DNA of 64,000 bases from Halocynthiibacter namhaensis (GTDB taxonomy: Bacteria; Pseudomonadota; Alphaproteobacteria; Rhodobacterales; Rhodobacteraceae), in NCBI RefSeq assembly GCF_000812685.1, contig NZ_JWIF01000073.1, positions 46,747-110,746 on the forward strand, read 5' to 3'. The first letter of the stretch is position 1. Each line of letters starts with the position of its first letter. A program made the position numbers and the translations under genes. A model generated the notes under the pieces. That model was not told where the DNA came from. It saw only the letters and a list, made by a program, of their open reading frames with translations, and did not search any database. Positions 53,686 to 63,898 of the stretch are shown here, piece after piece.

Positions 53686-54987
53686 TTATAAGCCTTCAGG
53701 TTGTCCAGCGACCACAAACAGCAAGGCATCGGGATCAAGAAGTTCCGCCGCAACGCGCGCAATATCTTCACGTGTAACCGCGCGAATTTTGTCGTTTCGG
53801 GTGGCAATGTAATCAACATCCAACCCCTGCATCTGCATGCCCACAAGGATGTTTGCAATCGGCCCATTTCCGTCAAATCGCAAAGGATAGGCACCGGTCA
53901 GATAAGTCACCGCGTCTTCCAGTTCTTGGTCTGTCACACCAGCTTGCGCCATACGCGCCCATTCACTGCGCACAACGTCAATGGCCTCTGCCATCCGATC
54001 ATTGGATGACGCGAACTGACCAAACACGAATTCAGCGTGTTCCTTTGGCACCAGATACGTCCCAATGCCATAGGTCAGTCCACGCTTCTCACGCACCTCT
54101 TCCGTCAAGCGCGAGGCAAAGCCCCCCGACCCAAGAATGCGGTTCATCACAAAGGCTGGGAAAAAATCATCATCATCACGCTTAATACCCGCGTGACCAA
54201 ACACGGCAACGGATTGCGGGGTGTTGAATTCGACAATCTCGACCCCGCCATTTGCGCCAAAATCCACATGATCAGGCATGGACGCGCCCACTGCGGGAAG
54301 GTCGCCCAACAGCGTATCTAGCAGCACCCCAAGTTCTTCGGCTGTGATATCCCCGACCGCGCCGACATAGACCCTATCAAGTGCAATCGACCCATTTTTG
54401 ACCGCGATCAGATCATCGCGCACCAATGCGCTTACGGTTTCTTGCGTGCCATCACGTGAGGTCGCATATGGATGGCCCGCAAAGGCCAATGCATCAAAGC
54501 GAGCCGCAGCCAGTTTACCAGGATCTTGATCGTCCGACCGAAGATTCGACAAGACCTGTTCGCGCACACGATCAATCGCAGTTTGGTCAAAGTTAGGCGC
54601 AACAATTGCACCACGCAGCAAAGCCATCGCTTCATCACGGTTTTCGGACAAGAAGCGCGCAGAAATCGACACGCTGTCGTCTCCCGCGTCAAAACTCATA
54701 CTTGCGGCAAGCGCTTCACGGGCCGCGGCAAACGCGCGAGCATCCATATCACCAGTGCCCTCTTCAAGCAGCGCCATCATCAAATTGGTTGCACCGCGTT
54801 TCTCAGGCGCTTCGAGACTGGCACCGCCTTTGAAACTGATTTCAAGAGCCGTGAAGGGGATCGAATGTTCTTCCACCAGCCAAGCTTTAATTCCGCTGGG
54901 GGATGTCACTTGTTGAATCGCGATCTCGGCACGCAGAGGCAAGGCGCTCAACAAAACCGCCATGATAACAGATAAAAATCGGATCAT
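53686..54987 (-). CDS. M16-family peptidase subunit lacking the zinc motif
   Basis: The 433-residue protein has a signal peptide (FLSVIMAVLLSALPLRA) and the M16 fold. At the place of the HxxEH zinc motif it reads GATNLMMALLEEG, so the zinc ligands are missing. The C-terminal half retains EEVREKRGLTYGI, the Arg/Tyr segment that M16B partners use for substrate binding. Its start overlaps the stop of the zinc-containing partner upstream, as expected for a heterodimeric periplasmic M16B pair. Confidence 0.9.
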   Translation of the reverse strand: MIRFLSVIMAVLLSALPLRAEIAIQQVTSPSGIKAWLVEEHSIPFTALEISFKGGASLEAPEKRGATNLMMALLEEGTGDMDARAFAAAREALAASMSFDAGDDSVSISARFLSENRDEAMALLRGAIVAPNFDQTAIDRVREQVLSNLRSDDQDPGKLAAARFDALAFAGHPYATSRDGTQETVSALVRDDLIAVKNGSIALDRVYVGAVGDITAEELGVLLDTLLGDLPAVGASMPDHVDFGANGGVEIVEFNTPQSVAVFGHAGIKRDDDDFFPAFVMNRILGSGGFASRLTEEVREKRGLTYGIGTYLVPKEHAEFVFGQFASSNDRMAEAIDVVRSEWARMAQAGVTDQELEDAVTYLTGAYPLRFDGNGPIANILVGMQMQGLDVDYIATRNDKIRAVTREDIARVAAELLDPDALLFVVAGQPEGL

Positions 54988-56318
54988 TGCAGGATCTCCG
55001 GTTTGACAAGACGGCCCGTAACCGCGCGGTTTCGATCAAGAACGGTCTGCGCCGCTTCAAGCACATCCTCGGCGGTGACAGATTGCAGTAACTCTGGCCA
55101 AGCTTCGATATCCGCAAGTGTCAAACCCGTTGTCAGCGCCTGGCCATATCTACGCGCCAAGGATGCGACATCATCATCCGCGTAAATCTGCCCGGCACGC
55201 GACTGCATTTTGATACGCTCAAAATGTTCCGCATCGATGCCATCCGCAATAAATTCTGCAAGCACACGATCCATTGCGGTCTCGGCTTCATCCAAGGAAA
55301 CACCCGGAACTGGCACAATGACCATACCGAATGTCGTGTCGTCATAGGACATGCCATTATACCAAGCAGAGGTATACACCGCTATTTGTTCGTCAAACTG
55401 CAAACGCTTCGCCATGTAGGATGTCGTTGGACTGCCGCCCAAAAGTTCAGCCAGCATCGTCAGGGCAGCAGCTGTCTTCTGATCCCCCGCATCGCGTTCC
55501 GGCGCAAGATAGCTGCGCAACAGATAGCTTTGACCAATGCGCGGATCTTCCAATGTCAGGCGGCGTTCCGACAGTTGCGGCGGTTCCTGCGGGCGCACGC
55601 GTGCTTCCAAGCCTTCTGTTGGCGCAAGCGGGCCATAATGTTCTTGCGCCATCGCAAGCACTTCATCCGGGTTCACGTCCCCGGCAACGATCAAGATCGC
55701 ATTGTTGGGCGCATAATACTCTTGATAAAAATCAAGCGCGTCTTGTGCGTTCAATTTCTCAAGTTCATGACGCCAACCGATAACCGGAACACCATAAGGG
55801 TGGTTCAAATATTGCGCGGCGTTGCGTTGTTCGCTGAACAAAGACCCAGGATCACTGTCCGTACGTTGGTTGCGTTCTTCCAACACGACATCACGTTCCA
55901 CCAGCATGTCTGCTTCGGTGATTTTGAGGTTGCGCATCCGGTCTGCTTCCATCTGCATCATCAAACCAAGACGATCCGCAGCAACCCTTTGGTGATAAGC
56001 GGTATAATCCCAGCTGGTGAAAGCATTGTCAGATCCGCCGTTCGCAGCAACGGTTTCCGAAAACTCGCCGGGGGCTAGGTTTTCTGTGCCTCGAAACAGC
56101 AAGTGTTCCAGGAAATGTGCAATGCCGGATTTGCCGGCAGGTTCATCCGCTGCGCCAACTTTATACCAGACCATTTGCACGACAACGGGCGCGCGGTGAT
56201 CCTCGATCACAACAACATCCATGCCATTATCAAGGGTGAAACTGGTGGTGGTTTCAGCGAAGGCGGGCATGGGCAGCAACGCCGCCACACCCAGAGCTTT
56301 CAAAATCCGATTGAGCAT
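54984..56318 (-). CDS. M16-family zinc peptidase, catalytic subunit
   Basis: The 444-residue protein has a signal peptide (ILKALGVAALLPMPAFA) and the inverted zinc motif HFLEH (His68, Glu71, His72), with a further Glu in the VLEERNQR region as the likely third ligand. It belongs to the insulinase-like M16 family and should act in the periplasm with the zinc-less subunit encoded next. ATGA overlap ties the two genes. Confidence 0.92.
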   Translation of the reverse strand: MLNRILKALGVAALLPMPAFAETTTSFTLDNGMDVVVIEDHRAPVVVQMVWYKVGAADEPAGKSGIAHFLEHLLFRGTENLAPGEFSETVAANGGSDNAFTSWDYTAYHQRVAADRLGLMMQMEADRMRNLKITEADMLVERDVVLEERNQRTDSDPGSLFSEQRNAAQYLNHPYGVPVIGWRHELEKLNAQDALDFYQEYYAPNNAILIVAGDVNPDEVLAMAQEHYGPLAPTEGLEARVRPQEPPQLSERRLTLEDPRIGQSYLLRSYLAPERDAGDQKTAAALTMLAELLGGSPTTSYMAKRLQFDEQIAVYTSAWYNGMSYDDTTFGMVIVPVPGVSLDEAETAMDRVLAEFIADGIDAEHFERIKMQSRAGQIYADDDVASLARRYGQALTTGLTLADIEAWPELLQSVTAEDVLEAAQTVLDRNRAVTGRLVKPEILQ

Positions 56319-56394
56319 AAAAACCTCATATATCCGTCAAACTAAGGTAACCACAGGCGAACAGAATTCAAAGGTCTCCGCTTTCACGAACACG

Positions 56395-56937
56395 TTATTC
56401 TTCAGGTCCAGTCGCAGGCGCCGAGGAGGTCCGAATGCCCGCGCGACGCAGACGTTCTAGCTCAGCGTGTTGATCAAGCGCTTCGCGACGATATTTGCGG
56501 AAATAGACATTCACGTTGAAAGCACGTTCCAAAACACGTCCGCGATTGCGACCTCGGAATTCCAAGTCTTCAGCCGCCGTCACCGCACGAATATCTGGGG
56601 AATAACCAAAGCGTGACGCATGAGACAGCAGCGCGCCATCGGCCCCAACTGTACCGTTGGGCGTCAGGGCATTCACGCTCCCACCCAAAGCCACAACAGC
56701 ATCTGCCACCGGGTTCGGATCTGTAACATTTGTTCCACCAGGGGTCGGCGTTGGCAGTGTGACCAGGTCTTCGGGCGTTTCCAATTGCCGTGTTGGCAGA
56801 ACCGAAAATTCATCTGGGCCAGGCCCTGATTCACCCAATGTCATCAGGTTTGGGCCTTCGCCACGCCCCCCACCACAAGCGGCCGGAAGCATCAGCAAAG
56901 CCAAAATCGAGGCGGTCTTGATGAAAGTGGTCTGCAT
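56395..56937 (-). CDS. DUF3035 lipoprotein
   Basis: From the ATG at 56937 (AGGAGAG directly upstream) the protein has 180 residues. It starts with a lipoprotein signal ending LPAACGGG, then a low-complexity Pro/Thr/Gly region and a C-terminal Arg-rich helical part (AFNVNVYFRKYRREALDQHAELERLRR). DUF3035 proteins are typical of Rhodobacteraceae and commonly sit beside lspA, as here. Function is unknown. A longer frame to 56991 has no signal sequence at its start. Confidence 0.82.
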   Translation of the reverse strand: MQTTFIKTASILALLMLPAACGGGRGEGPNLMTLGESGPGPDEFSVLPTRQLETPEDLVTLPTPTPGGTNVTDPNPVADAVVALGGSVNALTPNGTVGADGALLSHASRFGYSPDIRAVTAAEDLEFRGRNRGRVLERAFNVNVYFRKYRREALDQHAELERLRRAGIRTSSAPATGPEE

Positions 56938-57026
56938 TGATCTCTCCTGGCGTCTTTCTCGTTCTATACCCTGCACAGCAACGCACGTCACCTGCTGTTA
57001 TGCGGCATCGGCAAATACTGGCACGT

Positions 57027-57500
57027 TCAGGCGGATTTTTTCACTTTTCGTTCCCCAGAAAACATCACCAACCCGAATGCACCGATGAAAATTGCGATGT
57101 CTGCAAAGTTGAATGAATAGGGATTTTCAAACCCGCAACATGACATGTTCAGAAAATCTGCAACGGCGCCGTAAATCACCCGGTCAATTACATTGCCCAG
57201 CGCGCCGCCAATCAGGATGCCGCCGGAAATCTGCATCCATTTTTTGTCACCCTCACTGCGCACCCACCAGGCCACCCAGGCAGAAATCACAAGCGCCAGA
57301 GCAATCAGAAGCCAGCGGGAATCTGAACCACTGAACAGGCCAAAGTTGATGCCGTAATTCCAGGCCATATGGAAATTCAGATAAGGCGGGAAAACTTCCA
57401 TCACGCCGATGGTTTTCAGACCCAGCCATTCGACGACATATTGCTTGGACAGCTGATCCAGCAGAAAGGTCAGGAACCCGGCGATAAACATGCGTTTCAT
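57027..57500 (-). CDS. lspA: lipoprotein signal peptidase (signal peptidase II)
   Basis: LspA removes signal peptides from prolipoproteins in the inner membrane. The 157-residue protein has four hydrophobic helices and the catalytic regions GALGNVIDRVIYGAVADF and FNFADIAIFIG, each with the expected Asp. Length is normal. It would process the DUF3035 lipoprotein encoded next and the TolC-type lipoprotein elsewhere in the window. Confidence 0.95.
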   Translation of the reverse strand: MKRMFIAGFLTFLLDQLSKQYVVEWLGLKTIGVMEVFPPYLNFHMAWNYGINFGLFSGSDSRWLLIALALVISAWVAWWVRSEGDKKWMQISGGILIGGALGNVIDRVIYGAVADFLNMSCCGFENPYSFNFADIAIFIGAFGLVMFSGERKVKKSA

Positions 57501-57533
57501 TGTGTCGGACTCCTGGCCGTTGATCGTAATTAC

Positions 57534-59123
57534 TTAGTGACGGAAGTGGCGCATGCCGGTGAAGACCATTGCCAAACCCGCATCATTTGCGGCTTTGATC
57601 ACATCATCATCGCGCATGGATCCACCTGGTTGAATAACGCAAGTTGCGCCAGCGGCGGCGGCTTCCAGCAATCCGTCTGCAAATGGGAAGAACGCGTCAG
57701 ATGCCACGGCAGCGCCCTTAGCCAAGCTAGCATCAAGACCCAATTCATCGGCCATACGTTGCGCTTTGGACGCGGCAACATTTGCACTATCGAGGCGGCT
57801 CATTTGGCCAGCACCAACACCAACGGTCGCATCATCTTTCACATAGATGATCGCGTTAGATTTCACATGTTTCGCAACTTTCCACGCGAACAGCAGATCT
57901 TGCATTTGCGCGTCTGTTGGGGCTTTTTCGGTCACGACCTTCAAATCGTCCATGCCGACATACCCTACGTCTTTGTCTTGCACCAACATGCCACCAGACA
58001 CTTGACGGTATGAGGTGATAGACGCACGCGGCGCTGGCAGAGCATCGGTCAACAAAAGGCGCAGGTTTTTCTTGGTGGCAAAGATTTCTTTTGCTTCCTC
58101 AGAGGCCCCCGGTGCGATCACAACTTCGGTGAAGATCTCAACGATTTTGGCGGCAGTTTCGGCATCCAGAGGTTTGTTCAGCGCAACGATCCCACCAAAA
58201 GCAGAAGTGCGGTCGCAATCAAATGCTTTTTGGTAAGCCTCTGTCAGGGTTGCACCCTTTGCTACACCGCAGGGGTTTGCATGTTTGATGATTGCCACGG
58301 CAGCGGTCTCAGCCGGGTCAAATTCCGCAACCAATTCATAGGCCGCGTCCGTGTCATTGATGTTGTTGTAAGACAGTTCCTTGCCCTGCAACTGAACGGC
58401 GGTCGCAACACCAGGGCGCGCAGACCCATCCGTATAAAACGCCGCTTGTTGGTGGCTGTTTTCGCCATAACGCAGGCTTTGCTTCAGCTCACCTGCAAAG
58501 ACACGGCGACGCGGGGTTTCATTGCCAATCGCAGAGGCCATCCAAGTGGACACAGCCGCATCATAAGCGCCGGTGCGTGCATAAGCGATCTGGGCCTGCT
58601 GCTGACGGAAGGCATATGTCGTCGCGCCGTCATTGTTGTCCAGTTCCCCCAGCAAAGCAGCGTAATCTTCAACATCCACAACGGTTGTGACAAAACCGTG
58701 GTTTTTCGCAGCGGCGCGGATCATCGCAGGGCCGCCAATGTCGATGTTTTCAATCATCTCAGCGTAATCTGCACCACGTGCCAATGCAGCTTCGAACGGG
58801 TAAAGATTCACAACCAGCAGATCAATCGCGCCAATGCCATGTTCTTCCATTGCGGCGACGTGATCGTCATTGTCACGCAAAGCCAGCAAACCACCATGCA
58901 CTTTTGGGTGTAGGGTCTTAACGCGACCGTCCATCATTTCCGGGAAATTGGTAATGTCAGCAACGTCCTTCACAGCAATACCCGCGTCGCGAATTGCTGC
59001 GGCAGAACCACCCGTAGACAAAAGTTCAACACCTCGATCAGCCAAAGCACGGGCAAGGTCGATCAGCCCGGTCTTGTCAGAAACAGAAATAAGGGCGCGG
59101 CGGATAGGGGAAAGATCGGTCAT
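57534..59123 (-). CDS. purH: bifunctional AICAR formyltransferase / IMP cyclohydrolase
   Basis: PurH carries out the last two steps of purine synthesis. The 529-residue protein has an N-terminal IMP cyclohydrolase domain ([48 protein letters not shown]). The C-terminal transformylase domain has [38 protein letters not shown] and [15 protein letters not shown]. The end [12 protein letters not shown] is the usual one. Confidence 0.97.
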   Translation of the reverse strand: MTDLSPIRRALISVSDKTGLIDLARALADRGVELLSTGGSAAAIRDAGIAVKDVADITNFPEMMDGRVKTLHPKVHGGLLALRDNDDHVAAMEEHGIGAIDLLVVNLYPFEAALARGADYAEMIENIDIGGPAMIRAAAKNHGFVTTVVDVEDYAALLGELDNNDGATTYAFRQQQAQIAYARTGAYDAAVSTWMASAIGNETPRRRVFAGELKQSLRYGENSHQQAAFYTDGSARPGVATAVQLQGKELSYNNINDTDAAYELVAEFDPAETAAVAIIKHANPCGVAKGATLTEAYQKAFDCDRTSAFGGIVALNKPLDAETAAKIVEIFTEVVIAPGASEEAKEIFATKKNLRLLLTDALPAPRASITSYRQVSGGMLVQDKDVGYVGMDDLKVVTEKAPTDAQMQDLLFAWKVAKHVKSNAIIYVKDDATVGVGAGQMSRLDSANVAASKAQRMADELGLDASLAKGAAVASDAFFPFADGLLEAAAAGATCVIQPGGSMRDDDVIKAANDAGLAMVFTGMRHFRH

Positions 59124-59153
59124 CAGGGTTTCCTGGCTTGGGTCAGAACAAGG

Positions 59154-60902
59154 TCACGTATCGAAGTCGGCCTCGTCCCGCTGCAGGTCGCGCACCCCCG
59201 TAGGCGTGTCTTGTGCTTTGGCCAAGGTCCAGCTTATGCGGGCGGCATACCCCATAACACGACCAGATAGAACGATTTGTTTCGTCGCACGTGGCTTAAT
59301 TCTGCCTTTTTCCAAATAGACAGAGGGTTCAAGGCTGATTCCATGACTGCCTGTCTGGCGAAACACCCAAATTTCACCGCTGCGCAGCGCAAGGGAAACA
59401 GCGTTCCCCCCCATGTCCAGCGTCGCGTCGACCTCTGGATGCAAATGAAACCGTAGATGAAAACCGATGCCTTGCAGCTGAACAAGATCCATCGCCGCAT
59501 CGAAGCACTGCTTATCTTTATCGGTGATGGTGGTCACAGTGTCTTCACCAATCAAGGCACGACCATCTTGGCTTAGGTCCAACTGACGCACATGAGTCAG
59601 CCCATGGCTGTTGCGATAGCCGTCGTGACCGCCGTGAAAATGGATCGCCTCAAGGCCGCTGGCATTTTCAAGCAGCACATCTTTTGCCCCCTGTGTCAGC
59701 AGCTCGCGGCGCTGCCCGCCGACAAAACCGGGTGCCCCTAAGCGGGCCGAAGAATACCCATCAAGCCCAAGGGTCGAATGAGACGGCGTTGCACGGCCCG
59801 CGCGCTGCCAATCGTCACCGAAACACTGACCACAGCCACAATTCACGATCAATGGCCGACGACCAGACGTCAATTCCATCGCGAAAGTTGACGCATGCGC
59901 ATTGGCCGAAAACTCACCCTGCGGTGGGGCTGAGGCATCAATCACAACGCTGGTCCGCCCTGCTTGCAAGCGGGCATATCCCATCGCAAGGCCATTGCGC
60001 GCTTTGGCCCGCACCCCGGAAGATGCCAAAGCGTGATCCAGGCGCCCTTCCATGCCGCGCCCGCCACCATGAAACCTTGCCAAGCCGCCATCAGAATGGC
60101 GCAAGCTGCGCAAAGTTGGGGCAATGCGTTCAATCGCGGCAATATGTTCTGCGGGGGCCAAACGCCCGGCTTCGGTTAAGGCAGCAGCAGCCCAAGTCAA
60201 CAATGTGAAAACTTCTAGCAGTTCTTCGGGATTGCGGGTCGGGATGCCACCCTGCACATCAATCTGTGCAGCGCATTCTTTCGCCAAGGCCTCAACTGCG
60301 GGCTTCACCAAGTGATCCATTCCACTGAGAGCCAACCCAGCATAAACAAGCCCGGTCAGCGCTTCAAAACGCGGCAGGCCTGGGGCTGCGGCTTTCCAGC
60401 GTTTGGACAGGAATATCACTTGCTGTCCCATACAAGAAAACAGCTGGTCCGTCTGATCAGACGGCATGCTATTTAGCAAAAACAGCGCGTGGTTGATCCA
60501 ACGAATAATGCGTCGACCGGTTAGATCCGGGGTCCAGCCTGCACCTTTTCCATCGCCATAGCGTTCGATCCAAGCGATCAACCAAGCCTGCGAATTTTTA
60601 CGTGCATTCAGATCGCCGACGGCTGCAAGATCATCAAGCCAAGTGAACCCATGCAGCTGTTCCTCGAACCCTTTCGAGGGCATTTCAAGGTCCCAGATAA
60701 GCGTATCGCGCGCTTCCACCAGGTGCCCTGCGAACAGAAAGTTACCGGCGCAAAGTTGCCGGCCCTTGGCAAACGACCCCAATGTGCGTGGTTCAGGCTG
60801 CGAGACAAATCCCGTCGCTGGACGTGACCGAGAGGCCCGCCGTGCTTGCAATCGATTCGCCAATTGAACCAATTTGGAACTGAGTGTTTCGCTTCTTGCC
60901 AC
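59154..60902 (-). CDS. heparinase II/III family protein
   Basis: The 582-residue protein has an N-terminal alpha-helical toroid-like region (~60-290, with WLIAWIERYG and IIRWINHALFL). A C-terminal beta region follows (~300-570) with HASTFAMELTSGRRPLIVNCGCG and HFHGGHDGYRNSHGLTHVRQL, as in heparinase II/III domain proteins. There is no clear signal peptide. The start is GTG at 60902 with AGG 5 nt upstream. Such proteins are common between purH and rsmB in Rhodobacteraceae; the polysaccharide acted on, if any, is unknown. Confidence 0.85.
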   Translation of the reverse strand: MARSETLSSKLVQLANRLQARRASRSRPATGFVSQPEPRTLGSFAKGRQLCAGNFLFAGHLVEARDTLIWDLEMPSKGFEEQLHGFTWLDDLAAVGDLNARKNSQAWLIAWIERYGDGKGAGWTPDLTGRRIIRWINHALFLLNSMPSDQTDQLFSCMGQQVIFLSKRWKAAAPGLPRFEALTGLVYAGLALSGMDHLVKPAVEALAKECAAQIDVQGGIPTRNPEELLEVFTLLTWAAAALTEAGRLAPAEHIAAIERIAPTLRSLRHSDGGLARFHGGGRGMEGRLDHALASSGVRAKARNGLAMGYARLQAGRTSVVIDASAPPQGEFSANAHASTFAMELTSGRRPLIVNCGCGQCFGDDWQRAGRATPSHSTLGLDGYSSARLGAPGFVGGQRRELLTQGAKDVLLENASGLEAIHFHGGHDGYRNSHGLTHVRQLDLSQDGRALIGEDTVTTITDKDKQCFDAAMDLVQLQGIGFHLRFHLHPEVDATLDMGGNAVSLALRSGEIWVFRQTGSHGISLEPSVYLEKGRIKPRATKQIVLSGRVMGYAARISWTLAKAQDTPTGVRDLQRDEADFDT

Positions 60903-61034
60903 GCGCCTGCCTGTCTTCCTGCGCTCGCCGGGCGTTTTGCCTCTTGCGATGAATATAAATGAATCATGCGGACTAAATGTCGTCCGCTATGCCAGCATAA
61001 GCCTCAGGTTACGGCCTGTCACCGGGAAAACACA

Positions 61035-62294
61035 TTACGCCTTGCGTAGGACCGCCATGTAAAAACCATCCATCCCACCTTGATCCGCAAGAAAATCAGG
61101 TCGCAGCCGTAACCCGCCCTCAGCGCTGCGCCAATCTGACGGCAGATTTGGCAGATCGACTGGAACCACCTCAAGGCCCTCATTGCGCGCCAAGGCATCC
61201 TCAATCTGAATTTCGCCCTCATCTGGCAAAAGGGAACAGGTGCAAAATACCAAACGCCCCCCCGGTGCTAGCAACGTCACAGCGTGATCAATCATCTTCT
61301 CTTGAAGGGCGAAAAGGTCAGGGAATTCAGATCCATCTTTCGCACGCGGCAGATCCGGGTGACGGCGCATCGTTCCTGTTGCAGAACACGGCGCATCCAA
61401 AAGGATCGCATCATATTGCCCTTGATGTTCCAATGCGTCCCCTGTGACCAAATTTGCCTTCAGCCCGGTACGATCAAGGTTTTCCTGAACACGCGCCATC
61501 CGTTTTTCGGACAAATCCAGCGCCGTCACATCCGCCCCAAGTGCTGCCATCTGCATGGTTTTTCCACCAGGTGCAGCACAAAGGTCCAGCGCTTTTTCGC
61601 CAGGCTTCAGCTGTAACAGCTGCACGGGCAAGGCTGCTGCCATGTCTTGAACCCACCAATCGCCTTCCGCAAAACCATCCATTTTGCTTACTTGCGCAAA
61701 CGCGCGCAGGCGCACGGAACCGCCCGGCATCACTTCGCCGCCCAATCGTTCCGCAAGCGCCGCGCTGTTCCCATCCTTTGGAGTCAAATCCAACGGTGGC
61801 AGCGTGGCTTGGACGGCCTCCATCTGTGCAATCACTGGCTTGGTGTAATCGGCGATCAACGGTTTGCGCAGCCATTTTGGAAGCTGCGGGGTTGGCAGAC
61901 TGTCCCATTTCTCAGGGCCTTCTGCGGCCACTTTGCGCAGCGTCCCATTGATCAGCCCTTTGAAATGGCGGGTGTCATTATGTTTCTGTGCGAGGCTTAC
62001 CATTGCATTCACCACGCCATGCCCTGCACCGTTTTCAACACAGATCTCGACCGTACCCAAACGCAACAAAACCATCGCTTCAGGGGCAGGCATTTTGCGC
62101 AGGTATCGCCCAAGAAGACGATCCGCCCGGTCCACCCAACGCAAAGTGGAAATCGCAAGCCGTTGCGCGCGCGCAAGATCCGCGGGGTCGGCAAACTTTG
62201 GGGCGGGCAGCTCTGACAAAAGGCGCCCATCAATAATCACACCGCGCAACAATGCTGCGGCCGCCTGTCTCGCTGCGAGTCCCTGTTCTGCCAT
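61035..62294 (-). CDS. RsmB-like 16S rRNA (cytosine-5) methyltransferase
   Basis: The 419-residue protein has an N-terminal NusB-like helical domain (~1-130) and a SAM-dependent methyltransferase domain. Motifs include LDLCAAPGGKTMQMAALGADVTALDLSE, LLDAPCSATGTMRRHPD (with the PC catalytic motif) and VFCTCSLLPDEGE (TC catalytic Cys). This layout is that of RsmB/Fmu, which makes m5C967 in 16S rRNA. The 130-nt gap to the heparinase-like gene holds nothing recognisable. Confidence 0.92.
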   Translation of the reverse strand: MAEQGLAARQAAAALLRGVIIDGRLLSELPAPKFADPADLARAQRLAISTLRWVDRADRLLGRYLRKMPAPEAMVLLRLGTVEICVENGAGHGVVNAMVSLAQKHNDTRHFKGLINGTLRKVAAEGPEKWDSLPTPQLPKWLRKPLIADYTKPVIAQMEAVQATLPPLDLTPKDGNSAALAERLGGEVMPGGSVRLRAFAQVSKMDGFAEGDWWVQDMAAALPVQLLQLKPGEKALDLCAAPGGKTMQMAALGADVTALDLSEKRMARVQENLDRTGLKANLVTGDALEHQGQYDAILLDAPCSATGTMRRHPDLPRAKDGSEFPDLFALQEKMIDHAVTLLAPGGRLVFCTCSLLPDEGEIQIEDALARNEGLEVVPVDLPNLPSDWRSAEGGLRLRPDFLADQGGMDGFYMAVLRKA

Positions 62295-62376
62295 ATCCGT
62301 GCCCTTTGCTTGCCGGTCAGGCTTGTTTCCCTATATGACAGAGACCAACACCACAAGCTGCACAAAGGTTACCACA

Positions 62377-62568
62377 ATGTCAGAGACCGACACCCCACCC
62401 GAAGAATTTGACCTTTCCACCCCCGCAGGCCGTGCGCTCGCCGAAGCAGCAGCGCGCAAGCAAGCCGCAGAACGCACCGAACTACCGATAGAATTGGGTG
62501 GACGCGAAGGGCCAGAACCCATCCGCTATGGCGATTGGGAAAAGAAGGGAATTGCGGTCGATTTTTAA
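62377..62568 (+). CDS. succinate dehydrogenase assembly factor 4-like protein (DUF1674)
   Basis: A 63-residue protein ending ELGGREGPEPIRYGDWEKKGIAVDF, the highly conserved C-terminus of the DUF1674/SdhAF4 family (GPEPTRYGDWExKGRxxDF). SdhAF4 helps flavinylated succinate dehydrogenase assemble. The ATG at 62377 has AAAGG 9 nt upstream; an in-frame ATG at 62335 would add 14 residues. Confidence 0.92.
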   Translation: MSETDTPPEEFDLSTPAGRALAEAAARKQAAERTELPIELGGREGPEPIRYGDWEKKGIAVDF

Positions 62569-63026
62569 GGCAGCTTGCCCCCAACCCGATGTCACTGCCC
62601 ACGCACCGCAGATGCTGGGTGCAAAATAGCTGATCGGGTCTGGACAGCCGAGATATATAAATCTCACAGCCGTTAGCTTTTGGCAAATTGGCGCTTGTGT
62701 AAACAGATTGTGCACCCCATCAATCACCACATGCCCGTCTCGCTCACAACGATATAATCCGCCCAAGCGACGTAAATATTCACACCGTGCGATGGATGGA
62801 TCATAGGGCCGCTGCGATCTGGGCAATCCGGTCAATTGGCGGCGGCCTGACCAGACCGAAGGGTTGCATCAGATTTAGGTGTTGGGCTGAGTGAACGTAA
62901 GCGTTGCATCTGACCCCAAGTTTTCAATCTATCCCGGATGTGGCAGGGGTGATCGCACTCATGGTACGGTTCGGGTCTGCAGACAATTTGCAGTTCGTTT
63001 TTGCCGTATGTGGCCTCGTTTGCCTA
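62569..63026. other. 458-base region between sdhAF4 and the IS5 element
   Basis: No gene could be supported. A 117-codon minus frame (62482-62835) overlaps sdhAF4 and has no recognised family, though it may be a decayed remnant. The region carries scattered fragments near 62840-62930 reminiscent of insertion sequence debris, but no clear terminal repeat. Confidence 0.45.
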
Positions 63027-63866
63027 GGCTCAGGACCCATTAATTATCTTGCAGCTTAGGCTTGGCCGTGATTCACCTCTGTTATTGATTGGGGGGGCTG
63101 ATGAGTAATCTTTACTGGCTAAGCGAGGAACAAATGACACGGTTACGGCCGTATTTCCCAAAGAGCCGAGGAAGGCTCGGGTTGATGATCGTCGCGTTTT
63201 GAGCGGCATTATATTCATCAATCGCAATGGTTTACGATGGTGCGATGCACCTGCAGAATATGGCCCACCAAAGACGTTGTACAATCGCTGGAAACGTTGG
63301 AGTGATCTTGGGGTCTTTGTGAACATCATGAATGGCCTGGCGGCCGAAGCACCTGACAACAAGACCATTTCTATGGACGCTACTTATCTCAAAGCACACC
63401 GTGCGGCTTCCAGTCTGCGACTTTAAAGGGGGGCGTCAAAGGCTGAGAGGCCAAACCAATGGCGGTATGAATACAAAACTGCACGCAGTTACCGACACCG
63501 CAGGACGGCCCATACGATTTGTCATGACTGCAGGACAAGTCAGTGACTACAAAGGTGCAGCCGCTTTGATTGATCTATTGCCCAAAGCCGAATTTCTGCT
63601 GGCAGATCGAGGGTATGATGCTGATTGGTTCCGTAAGGCATTGTCGAATAAAGATATTAAGCCCTGTATCCCAGGGCGAAAGTCACGCAAAAAACCTGTG
63701 AAATATGATAAGCGTCGATACAAACGGCGTAACCGTATTGAGCGTATGTTTGGTAAACTCAAAGATTGGAGGCGGATCTCCACTCGATATGATCGCGGCC
63801 CCAACGTATTTATGTCCGCAATTGCGCTCGCAGCTACCGTGCTGTTTTGGTTATGAGTCCTGAACC
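63027..63866 (+). mobile_element. IS5-family insertion sequence (IS427-like), 840 bp
   Basis: The left end GGCTCAGGACCCAT (from 63027) and the reverse complement of the right end GGTTCAGGACTCAT (to 63866) match at 12 of 14 positions. TA dinucleotides directly outside both ends (63025-63026 and 63867-63868) fit the TA target duplication of this group. The element encloses one transposase gene with frameshifts. Confidence 0.85.
63101..63856 (+). pseudogene. IS5-family transposase with two frame changes
   Basis: The N-terminal frame starts MSNLYWLSEEQMTRLRPYFPK at 63101 and runs into a stop at GLMIVAF. Family sequence continues in another frame from about 63160 (ARVDDRRVLSGIIFINRNGLRW) to SSLRL (63424), where it stops again. 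It resumes in the first frame from the run of A and G near 63425 (GGMNTKLHAVTD ... DKRRYKRRNRIERMFGKLKDWRR) to 63856. The second change, at AAAGGGGGG, could be the programmed frameshift between two ORFs known in the IS427 group. The first looks like a disabling mutation. DDE-type motifs (DRGYDADW and the C-terminal E in RIERMFG) are intact. Confidence 0.85.
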
Positions 63867-63898
63867 TACAAGAATCTGCTGATAAATTAGCATCAGAC

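Noticed and set aside
53686..56318. The zinc-less M16 gene as a decayed pseudogene
   Set aside because: It is full length, translationally coupled to the active partner and keeps the Arg/Tyr segment; such active/inactive pairs are normal for M16B.
62482..62835. 117-codon minus-strand frame near sdhAF4
   Set aside because: It overlaps the well-conserved sdhAF4 C-terminus and matches no family I recognise.
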